From Thermoanaerobaculia bacterium (lineage in GTDB: Bacteria > Acidobacteriota > Thermoanaerobaculia > Thermoanaerobaculales > Sulfomarinibacteraceae): a DNA stretch of 38,406 bases. The position numbers were made by a program, and so were the translations under genes. The notes below the pieces were generated by a model. The model saw nothing but the letters and a program-made list of their open reading frames with translations. It was not told the DNA's origin and searched no databases. Positions 32,013 through 38,406 of the stretch are shown one piece after another. Every line of letters begins with the position of its first letter. Position 1 is the stretch's first letter. The stretch spans positions 1-38,406 of the forward strand of contig JAMOVQ010000104.1 of the NCBI GenBank assembly GCA_027067575.1, in the 5' to 3' direction.

Positions 32013-34676
32013 ATGACGGGTTTCCCAAGACGGTGCGCCACCCTGCTGACCGGTCTCGCCCTGGCCGCGGGCGCCGTGGCGGCATCGCCCGTGGACCTGC
32101 TCGAGACGGACTCCCAGGTCTTCATCCGGCCGAACGGCTCGGCCGACGTCGTCTACACACTGACCTTCCGGGAGAACGAGGGGCGCACGGCGATCCGGAA
32201 GATCGGCCAGTTCTCCGAGCCGGTCCACTTCAACCGGGCCTCCCTCACGGGCGACGGGGTCGAGGGGCCGGTGCGGATGGAACCGCTGGGCGACGGGTAC
32301 TACCGGGCCGTGCTGCCCGGCGCCACGCGGGCCGGGGGCACCTACCGGATCGAGCTCCACTACCGGTCGAACCACCGGTACGCCGATCCCACGACGGACG
32401 GCGACGGCACCGCCCTGCTGGCGGTGTGGTTCAACCCCGTGCGGTGGGGCCTGCCCGTGGAGCGCTCGGTCATCAAGCTTGTGCTGCCGCTCGAGCTGCC
32501 CCCGGAGGTCGAGACCCACGAGGACATCACCCCCGCCGTGGTGAACGGCCTGGGGGTGCGGGTGGACCGCGGCTCCCTGGACGCGCAGGACCACTGGGCG
32601 TTCGTCCGGTCCGTCGTGGACGGCGTCGCCCGGCTGACGCTTTATGCCGAGCGGCGGAACCTGCCGCCCGAGGCGGTCCACTCGGTACGGATCTACATCC
32701 CCGCCGCGGCGCTGCCCGGGGTGGCGTCGGGCCCCGACGTGGAGGCCTCGGGCGCGGCGGAGGGTGAGCGGCTGACGGCCACGGGGACGCTTCGCCTCCT
32801 CGGGCAGCGCCACGTCCTGGCCACCCTGGCCGAGCTCCCCGAGGCGGCCGGGGGAGGGAAGGGGGCCGTGATCTGGAGCGCGCTCCGGTTCGAGGAGACG
32901 GGCTCCCGCAACTTCCTCGACTTCCCGCCGGTCCGGGCCTCCCTGCCCACCGTGGGGCGCTCCATGAAGGTCGTGGTGGACGGGGAGGAATCGGGCACCT
33001 TCGACCCGGACGCCGGGCGGGTCGTCCTGGACGAGCCCACGAAGGCCGGTGCCCGGGTCCGGGTGGAGACCGTCCTCACCTGCCGTCCTCCGGGCGCCAC
33101 CGGCGTCCTGGTCCGGGACGGGGAGGCGTGGTACGAGGCGGGGTTCGCGGCGTTCGCCGACACCACGGTGGAGGGGCTGGACACGGCGCCGGTCCGGCTC
33201 GAGGTCTGGACAGGGCTTCCCCCGGGGCCGGACGGGGAGCCGGCCGTACGCGTCCAGTACCCGGCGGACGCCGGCTGGCGCGTGGGGAAAGGCGAGGTGT
33301 CCGACGCGCGGGGCGTCCCGCCGGGGGTGCTTCTGGTCTCGCAACCGGCGCCCGGCCCCGTCCGGCTCTCGGTGCTCGCGCCTGCGGACCCCCTCGGGCT
33401 CCCCGTGGGGCCCGTCGGCAGCCTCCGGCTCCTGGGCCACCACCTCCTCCACGGCGGGCCGACGCGGGCCGACGCCGTGCGGCTGGCCACGTTCCTGACC
33501 ACCCTGGGGTTCCTGGCGCTCTTCACCCTGATCGCCAACCTCCCGCTGCTCGGCATGGAGGTCCTGCTGTTCGGGATCGTGCTGGGGATCGTGGACTCCC
33601 TCGCCGGCACCCGCCTGTTCCGGAAGGTGTTCGGCGGGGAGGGCGGCTGGAAGCTGATCCACCCGGCCCGCGGGCTGATCCTGGGCTGGAACGCCGTGCT
33701 CGCGCCGTTCCGGCTCCTCGGGGTGATCGTGGCGGGGATCGTCAGGCCGCTGCTCCGGCTCCACCCGTACTTCGCCGTGCGGCTGGCGCCGCCCCCGCCG
33801 GAGTACGAGGCGCCGGAGATCACGGTGGCCACCTTCGCCCGCCCCGGGAACGTCCCGGACCTCGACCCGCCCGAGGCGGCGGTGCTGGCGGGGCGGCCGA
33901 TCAAGGCGGTCAACCTCGTGGTGCTCGACCTCGTGCGGCGCGGCGCGGTGCGGATCCTCTCCCGGAACCCGCTCCAGCTCGAGGTGGTCGACGCTTCTCT
34001 GGCGTCCGGACCGGTCCAGGAGGCGCTCCTCGGCGCGCTGGACGCCAACGGCCTGCTGCCGGCCGAAGGGGTCCGGGCCGTCCTCGGGGCGATCAGCGAG
34101 GCGATGCAACCCAAGCTGTGGCGCGCCGACCTGCCGGCCACCGAGAAGGCGATCGAACGGAAGGCCGAGGCAGCGTGGGAGACGTTCCGCTCGGCGCCGG
34201 CCGGGAGGCGGCGGGAGCTGTTCGACACGATGTACGGGGATCTCTACCTCCACGACCGGTTCTTCGAGAACCTCCGGGCCACCATGGGCGACGCCCCGGT
34301 CCCGGACGACTCCTCCTCCCCGCTGGCGGCGCTGGCGTCGAGCCGGGCCGTCAGGACGCTCGAGGGTGGTGTCGCCTCGGTCCAGGAGATGGCGGAGGGG
34401 ATCGTCTCGGGGATCGAGAACGTGGCCGCCGCCACCGTGGACCGGGTGGAGCGGTTCTTCGCCTTCGACGGGGAGAGCCTGGCGGCGGCCGCCGTGGCCG
34501 CCTCGCCCGTGGAGTCCGCCGCCTACGCCGTGGGGTACGACGCCTGCCACTCGGCGTGCCATTCGGCGTGCCACTCGGCGTGCCATTCGGCCTGCCACTC
34601 GGCGTGCCACTCGGCGTGCGCCTGCCATTCGGCGTGCCACTCGGCGTGCGTCTCGTCGTGCGCGGGGAGCTTCTGA
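32013..34676 (+). CDS. DUF2207/TIGR04222-like membrane protein with C-terminal CHSA-repeat tail
   Basis: The 887-residue protein starts with a signal peptide ([20 protein letters not shown]). A large beta-rich region (about 25-480) opens with [15 protein letters not shown], as in DUF2207-type domains. Three hydrophobic segments lie at about 491-535 and 553-580, followed by a helical region with [19 protein letters not shown] and LEVVDA that resembles the winged-helix part of DUF2207/TIGR04222 proteins. The last 43 residues are a Cys-His-Ser-Ala repeat tail (845-883) with 11 Cys and 8 His. Its stop overlaps the radical SAM start (TGATG). The tail may be modified by that enzyme or may bind metal; both are inference. 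Family assignment is from layout, not from a search. Confidence 0.72.
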   Translation: MTGFPRRCATLLTGLALAAGAVAASPVDLLETDSQVFIRPNGSADVVYTLTFRENEGRTAIRKIGQFSEPVHFNRASLTGDGVEGPVRMEPLGDGYYRAVLPGATRAGGTYRIELHYRSNHRYADPTTDGDGTALLAVWFNPVRWGLPVERSVIKLVLPLELPPEVETHEDITPAVVNGLGVRVDRGSLDAQDHWAFVRSVVDGVARLTLYAERRNLPPEAVHSVRIYIPAAALPGVASGPDVEASGAAEGERLTATGTLRLLGQRHVLATLAELPEAAGGGKGAVIWSALRFEETGSRNFLDFPPVRASLPTVGRSMKVVVDGEESGTFDPDAGRVVLDEPTKAGARVRVETVLTCRPPGATGVLVRDGEAWYEAGFAAFADTTVEGLDTAPVRLEVWTGLPPGPDGEPAVRVQYPADAGWRVGKGEVSDARGVPPGVLLVSQPAPGPVRLSVLAPADPLGLPVGPVGSLRLLGHHLLHGGPTRADAVRLATFLTTLGFLALFTLIANLPLLGMEVLLFGIVLGIVDSLAGTRLFRKVFGGEGGWKLIHPARGLILGWNAVLAPFRLLGVIVAGIVRPLLRLHPYFAVRLAPPPPEYEAPEITVATFARPGNVPDLDPPEAAVLAGRPIKAVNLVVLDLVRRGAVRILSRNPLQLEVVDASLASGPVQEALLGALDANGLLPAEGVRAVLGAISEAMQPKLWRADLPATEKAIERKAEAAWETFRSAPAGRRRELFDTMYGDLYLHDRFFENLRATMGDAPVPDDSSSPLAALASSRAVRTLEGGVASVQEMAEGIVSGIENVAAATVDRVERFFAFDGESLAAAAVAASPVESAAYAVGYDACHSACHSACHSACHSACHSACHSACACHSACHSACVSSCAGSF
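34545..34661 (+). repeat. 12-bp coding repeat giving the Cys-His-Ser-Ala tail
   Basis: The unit TGCCAYTCGGCS is repeated and encodes C-H-S-A. Cys residues fall at 845, 849, 853, 857, 861, 865, 869, 871, 875, 879 and 883 of the membrane protein. The period of four is broken once by an extra Cys-Ala pair (869-870), and the last unit before 883 reads C-V-S-S. His codons alternate between CAC and CAT, so the units are not identical at DNA level and the array is not a very recent expansion. Confidence 0.9.
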
Positions 34677-36085
34677 TGGACACGGCTGCGATGGACGCCT
34701 TCGTCGCCTCCACACGGGCCGCCGTGTTCGTGCGGCGGGCGGACCGGGTCCTGATGGTCCGCCCCGACAAGGCCATGACCCTCAACCGGTCGGCGGCGGC
34801 GATCCTCGGGGCGCTCTACGACCGGGAGGCGCCGCCGGCCCGGGAGGCGCTCGAGCGGCTGGCGCCCGAGCTCGGCGTTTCCGTGGAGCGGCTCCTCGAG
34901 GACGCCGGGACGCTGCTCGAGGCGCTGGGGGCCGTGCTCGAGGACGACTTCTCGCCGCGGGAGGGGCTGCGGTTCGCGCCGTTCGACCGCTCCGCCGTGC
35001 GGTACCCGACCCTCTCCGAGATCGCCCTGACGTACGGCTGCCAGAACCGGTGCACCTTCTGCTACGCCTCGAGCCCCCACCGGGGCCGCCGGGAACGCCC
35101 CATGACCACGGAGCAGGTGGTCACGGTGATGGAGAAGATCTTCCACCAGGCCCACGTGCCGTCCCTCTCCTTCACCGGGGGCGAGGCGACGCTGCGGCGG
35201 GACCTGCCCGAGCTGATCCGCCGCGCCAAGGACATCGGGTTCCGGGTCAACCTGATCACCAACGGGATCCGGCTGGCCGACCCCGTCTACGCCCGGACCC
35301 TGGCGGAGGCGGGGCTGGACTCGGTCCAGGTCTCGCTGGAGGGTCCCGACGCGGCGGTCCACGACGCCATCGTCGGCCGGCCCGGCGCCTTCGACGCCAC
35401 CACCGCGGGGGTCCGCAACGTCCGGGCGCTCGGGCTGCACGTCCACACCAACACGACCCTGTGCCGCGGCAACATCGCCGCGGCCGACGCGCTGATCCGG
35501 TTCGTCCGCAGGGAGCTCGGGCTGGGGACGCTTTCCATGAACATGGTGATCCGCACGGGCGAGGCGCTGGCCTCCGGGACGACGGAGGTGACGTACACCG
35601 AGGTGGCCGGCCGCCTCCCGGCGCTGCTCGGGACCGCCCGCGCCGAGCGGGTCCGGCTCGTCTGGTACTCGCCGATCCCGTACTGCCTGTTCAACCCCGT
35701 GGAGCACGGGCTCGGCGCCAAGTCGTGCGCCTGCGTGGACGGGATCCTCTCGGTGGACCCCGCCGGGCGGGTGCTGCCGTGCTCCTCGTTCGGGGAGGGG
35801 ATCGGCTCCCTGCTCGAGGAGGACTACGCCACCATCCGCTCGGGTCCGGCGGCACGGTACTGGGAGCGGAAGGCGTTCGTCCCGCCGGTCTGCCGGGACT
35901 GCCCCGACGTGGACGTCTGCGGCGGGGCGTGCCCGCTGTACTGGGACGCGGCGGGCAGCTTCGCCGAGCTGCCGCGGCCGGGCTCCGGGGGGCGGTGGAT
36001 GCGGGCGTGGTGGGAGTGGCGGCGCCGCAGGGGCGGCAGCTTCGGGGTGCGCCCGGAGCGCGCTTCCACCGGGACGGAGGGCTGA
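34676..36085 (+). CDS. Radical SAM/SPASM enzyme with N-terminal PqqD-like domain
   Basis: The 469-residue protein has three parts. Residues about 7-90 resemble PqqD/RRE peptide-recognition domains (VRRADRVLMVRPDKAMTLN, then helices). The radical SAM core carries CxxxCxxC at Cys122, Cys126 and Cys129 (GCQNRCTFCYAS), followed by SFTGGEATLRRDL and VSLEGPD. A SPASM-type C-terminus has CACVDG, VLPCSSFGEGIGSL and CRDCPDVDVCGGACP, enough Cys for one or two extra iron-sulfur clusters. Such enzymes commonly modify ribosomal peptides. It overlaps the stop of the CHSA-tail gene, which makes that tail the prime candidate substrate. The reaction type is unknown. Confidence 0.88.
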   Translation: MDTAAMDAFVASTRAAVFVRRADRVLMVRPDKAMTLNRSAAAILGALYDREAPPAREALERLAPELGVSVERLLEDAGTLLEALGAVLEDDFSPREGLRFAPFDRSAVRYPTLSEIALTYGCQNRCTFCYASSPHRGRRERPMTTEQVVTVMEKIFHQAHVPSLSFTGGEATLRRDLPELIRRAKDIGFRVNLITNGIRLADPVYARTLAEAGLDSVQVSLEGPDAAVHDAIVGRPGAFDATTAGVRNVRALGLHVHTNTTLCRGNIAAADALIRFVRRELGLGTLSMNMVIRTGEALASGTTEVTYTEVAGRLPALLGTARAERVRLVWYSPIPYCLFNPVEHGLGAKSCACVDGILSVDPAGRVLPCSSFGEGIGSLLEEDYATIRSGPAARYWERKAFVPPVCRDCPDVDVCGGACPLYWDAAGSFAELPRPGSGGRWMRAWWEWRRRRGGSFGVRPERASTGTEG

Positions 36086-36086
36086 G

Positions 36087-37331
36087 ATGGGCCGGCTCGA
36101 GGACGTCCGGGAGTACCTTGCAGGCCGCCTCGACGTGGTCCGGGAGGCCGAGACGCGGCTCGGGGCGCTCCTGGCGAAGTACGAGACGTTCTTCCAGGAG
36201 GTCTCGAGGGCCCGGGAGCACGAGCTCGACCAGCTCGTGGAGGCCACCCTGGCCGACCCGGCCTCCCTGCCCGGCTGGTACCGCGAGGCCGTGGATCGGG
36301 TCCGGCCGGAGGTGGAGGCCGAGCTGGCGGCGCGCCGCCGGGAGCTCGGGCAGCGGCGGGACGCGCTCCTGGAGGAGGCCGAGGCGCTCCGGGAGGCGTC
36401 GGCGCGCGGCGAGGCGGCGCTGGCCGAGGCCGGCCGCGAGCGGGACGCCCGGGAGTCGGAGCTCGAGGACGCGCTCCGGAGGCTCGAAGGCGAGATCGCC
36501 GGTCTGGACGCGCGGATCCGGTCGCTCTCGCGGGGGCTCGGGTTCCTGACCAACTGGGCCCGGATGCGCCCCCTCGCGCGGCGCCGGAGGAAGGCCGACG
36601 CCGAGCGGCGGGAGCTGGCGGCGAAGCTCGAGGCGCTCAGGACCGCCTGGGCCGCCGAGCTCTCCAGAGCCCGGGAGGCCGAGGAGCGGCGGAGGACGGA
36701 GTGGGTCGCGAAGGAGACCGACGCCGCGGCGGTGGCGGCGCGGCTCGAGGCGCTCGAGCTCGAGGCGCCGCGGATCGTCGCCCGCACCGTGGTGGAGCGG
36801 GTGCTCGGCGGGCGGGAGGGGCGGCTCCCGGAGGGCGGTTCCGAACGGCCCTGCCCCCGGTGCGGGATGCCCAACCCGGAGGCCGCCTCGTTCTGCCGCA
36901 CCTGCGCCCTGCGCCTCGCGCCGGACCGGGAGGACTTCGCGGGCAGTGTCGAGGAGATCGCGGAGCTCGAGGTCCACCACGGGCGGTTCGCCGAGGGGAT
37001 GAAGGCGGCGCAGGAGGCACTGGCCCTCGTGCGCGGGATCCGTGCGGGGCTGGAGGCGCTGGTCAAGAGCGTGGACGGGATGATCGAGGCCCGGGACGGA
37101 CACGGCCTCGGCGAGCTCGACCTCGAGGTCCCCGCCTCCAGCGTGGCGTACGGCGCGCTGTTCGACGAGATCGCCGCCGTGGCGGGAGAGGGTTCGAGGC
37201 TCCACCCCCGGGAGTTCGCCCGGCGGATCCGTGAGGTGACCGAGGGGCGGACCTCGAAGGAGGAGCTGGCCGCCTACTTCGAGGCGATCGGGAACGAGCT
37301 CTCCCGGGCGGCCGGGGAACGGTGGGACTGA
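36087..37331 (+). CDS. Coiled-coil protein with central zinc ribbon
   Basis: The 414-residue protein is soluble and mostly helical. Residues about 1-240 are long coiled coils rich in Arg, Glu and Ala. A zinc ribbon follows with CPRC (Cys256, Cys259) and CRTC (Cys270, Cys273). The last 130 residues are helical again. There is no signal peptide or membrane segment. The family is not recognised. It starts one base after the radical SAM stop, so it is in the same operon. A scaffold or adaptor role at the membrane protein is a guess from context. Confidence 0.75.
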   Translation: MGRLEDVREYLAGRLDVVREAETRLGALLAKYETFFQEVSRAREHELDQLVEATLADPASLPGWYREAVDRVRPEVEAELAARRRELGQRRDALLEEAEALREASARGEAALAEAGRERDARESELEDALRRLEGEIAGLDARIRSLSRGLGFLTNWARMRPLARRRRKADAERRELAAKLEALRTAWAAELSRAREAEERRRTEWVAKETDAAAVAARLEALELEAPRIVARTVVERVLGGREGRLPEGGSERPCPRCGMPNPEAASFCRTCALRLAPDREDFAGSVEEIAELEVHHGRFAEGMKAAQEALALVRGIRAGLEALVKSVDGMIEARDGHGLGELDLEVPASSVAYGALFDEIAAVAGEGSRLHPREFARRIREVTEGRTSKEELAAYFEAIGNELSRAAGERWD

Positions 37332-37353
37332 GCGTGCCGGGGAGGGAACGGTG

Positions 37354-37908
37354 ATGCGACGGGGTGCGGGAACGGCGCTGGTGGCCGTGGGGATCGTGAT
37401 CGTGGCGTTCGGCCTGCTCTTCCTGGTCGGCTCGGCGGGCATGGCCCGGCGGCTCGCCACGGCCGCCGTGCTGCTCGTCGGCGGCGCCGTGGCGGCCGGG
37501 CTCGGGCTGCGGGGGATCCGCCGCTCCGACGCCGTGCGCCCGGAGCTCCTCGAGGCCGCCATCCTGGAGCTGGCCCGCCGGGAGGACGGCGAGATCTCCC
37601 GGGAGGAGATCGAGGCGGCGCTGGGCTGGCGGGCGGAGTACGCCTGGCCCGTGCTCGACCGGATGGCGCTGGAGGGCCGGTGCCTCCGGGAGGCGCGGGG
37701 CGGGACGTTCCACTACCGGTTCCCCGACCTCCAGCCCCGGCTGTTCCTGCTCGTCTGTGACTACTGCGGGGCGGAGTACCCGATCCGTTCCGGGATCACC
37801 ACCTGCCCGAAGTGCGGCGGGCCGGTCACCCGCCGGGTGGTGGCACGCTCCATGGCGGGGAAGGACCTGTTCGGCATGGAGGACGAGGAGACGGGGCCCG
37901 AGGCGTAG
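37354..37908 (+). CDS. Two-helix membrane protein with winged-helix-like and zinc-ribbon parts
   Basis: The 184-residue protein has two hydrophobic helices at the N-terminus (TALVAVGIVIVAFGLLFLVG and TAAVLLVGGAVAAGLGL). A helical region about 60-115 follows, which looks like a small winged helix (ISREEIEAALGW, PVLDRMALEGRCLRE, HYRF). The end is a zinc ribbon with CDYC (135, 138) and CPKC (151, 154). The ATG at 37354 is preferred to the GTG just before it because GGAGGG is then seven bases upstream. It is the last gene of the four-gene operon. Function is unknown. Confidence 0.72.
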   Translation: MRRGAGTALVAVGIVIVAFGLLFLVGSAGMARRLATAAVLLVGGAVAAGLGLRGIRRSDAVRPELLEAAILELARREDGEISREEIEAALGWRAEYAWPVLDRMALEGRCLREARGGTFHYRFPDLQPRLFLLVCDYCGAEYPIRSGITTCPKCGGPVTRRVVARSMAGKDLFGMEDEETGPEA

Positions 37909-37911
37909 GCG

Positions 37912-38010
37912 CACCCCGCGCGAACGGCGGAGCGTGGGGTGAACCGGCGGCCGGCCCCTGCGCTTCGCGCGGGCGACGCGCCTCGCCCGCTCGCTCCGGT
38001 GGGAGCGAGC
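37912..38010 (+). terminator. Hairpins after the CHSA-tail operon
   Basis: A ten-base-pair stem CACCCCGCGC/GCGTGGGGTG (37912-37921 with 37932-37941, one G-U pair) begins three bases after the stop of the last gene. A second perfect nine-base stem GCTCGCTCC/GGAGCGAGC lies at 37989-37997 with 38002-38010. Neither has a T run, so they may be 3-prime end or rho-dependent structures. No gene is seen in the remaining stretch to 38279. Confidence 0.4.
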
Positions 38011-38279
38011 TCCCCCCGGTTCGCCCGTGCGACGCGCTGGCGCCGCCTGCGGCGTCGCTGCCGGCCGCCTGGGCTTCGTTGGAGGGCTTCGGGTCATCGA
38101 CTCTTGTATGAACGGGGCCGCGAGTCTCGCGCCCCGGGACCGCCCCCGCCGCGGTCGCTTCGTCGTCACGACCCCCAGGTCAGTTTCTCCTCGCGCCCTT
38201 GCGGGAACGGCCCCAGGGCACGATCCGCGCGGCCCCTCCTCGGCACGGCGAGCGGCGGTCGCAGGCCGGGCGCCGCATG

Positions 38280-38406
38280 CGCGGCTCCCCCGGGTCGCTG
38301 CGCTCCCCGGGGCCGTGGGGGCGTGTGCGCCCCGGCTCCTGCGGCTCGGGCTGCACCCCGGGACGGCTCGCCGGATACGCCGTACTCGGCGACTTACCCT
38401 TCCCCC
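38280..38406. repeat. About 125-bp GC-rich dispersed repeat, copy 2 (cut by window end)
   Basis: This copy matches 9886-10011 in the same orientation, from CGCGGCTCCCCCGGGTCGCT through CTCCCCGGGGCCGTGGGGGC to TTACCCTTCCCCC at the last base. The middle third (after CACCCCG) is less conserved. The element probably continues beyond the window. Confidence 0.7.

Noticed and set aside
34545-34661. CHSA array read as the His-Xaa-Ser (HxsA) system
   Set aside because: The units give His-Ser-Ala with Cys every fourth residue, not His-Xaa-Ser, and no second radical SAM protein of the HxsB/HxsC pair is present.
31878-34715. 945-residue minus-strand frame with an Arg-rich, repetitive start
   Set aside because: The repetitive start is the antisense reading of the CHSA-coding repeat, and the plus-strand protein has a signal peptide, helices and a ribosome site.
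34523-37066. Minus-strand frame ending in repeated HAEW units
   Set aside because: The HAEW repeat is the reverse-strand reading of the same 12-bp array; the rest is a shadow of the radical SAM gene.
37924-38169. Short open frames in the last 500 bases
   Set aside because: All have strongly biased composition, no ribosome site, and overlap perfect hairpins and the dispersed repeat.

Overview
The window is very GC-rich and densely coded on both strands. It looks like chromosomal DNA from a Gram-negative bacterium: it has a TolC-type outer membrane channel with EmrA/EmrB-type partners, a lipopolysaccharide-core-type glycosyltransferase and full translation operons. Two tandem secreted proteins of the LNPG / VPAAAR / WVTDLY type suggest Acidobacteriota (perhaps a Thermoanaerobaculia-like lineage). 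That placement is inference from protein character, not from a marker-gene tree. No rRNA, CRISPR array, integrase or transposase gene was seen. || Layout. 1-5108: a minus-strand cupin, then recN-tsaC, a gap with three 12-bp-spaced DnaA-box-like sites, then gamma carbonic anhydrase-hisS-small zinc-binding protein with overlapping ends. 5135-9870: a minus-strand tetR-tolC-emrA-emrB efflux operon whose promoter carries an inverted repeat over the expected start site. 9886-10494: a gene-free stretch with two dispersed repeats and three stable hairpins. 10495-14288: a tightly packed five-gene operon (RDD membrane protein, PTS EIIA-like protein, PII-like protein, two CPA2-type antiporter-fold proteins). 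14307-16756: two tandem secreted paralogues with different C-termini. 16931-17390: a four-tRNA operon (Pro, Arg, His, Arg). 17431-19428: an OPT-family transporter. 19640-25906: two tRNA-Val genes, then thrS-rpmI-rplT-pheS-pheT-coiled-coil protein; infC is missing from its usual place and PheT is short. 26070-31021: rpmE and prfA, then a minus-strand pair (membrane protein with a broken metalloprotease motif, malonyl-CoA decarboxylase) lying between prfA and prmC. 31099-31863: a glycosyltransferase. 32013-37908: a four-gene operon that is the most unusual part of the window. 37909-38406: a gene-free, hairpin-rich end carrying a second copy of the repeat at 9886. || The 32013-37908 operon. Gene 1 is an 887-residue membrane protein of DUF2207/TIGR04222-like layout that ends in a Cys-His-Ser-Ala tail with 11 cysteines, almost all four residues apart. 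Its stop codon overlaps the start of gene 2, a radical SAM/SPASM enzyme with an N-terminal PqqD-like (peptide-recognition) region. Genes 3 and 4 are a coiled-coil zinc-ribbon protein and a membrane-anchored winged-helix/zinc-ribbon protein. The arrangement suggests a ribosomal-peptide-type modification system acting on the tail of a membrane protein. The architecture and gene order are seen directly; the enzyme-substrate link is inference. || Regulation seen in the sequence. Both tRNA operons begin with a TTGACA-type promoter, a 5-prime hairpin and a boxA-like CTTTGCAA element. recN, prmC and the gene divergent from prmC each have a TANNNT element exactly six bases before the start codon and no Shine-Dalgarno sequence, which suggests leaderless transcripts.
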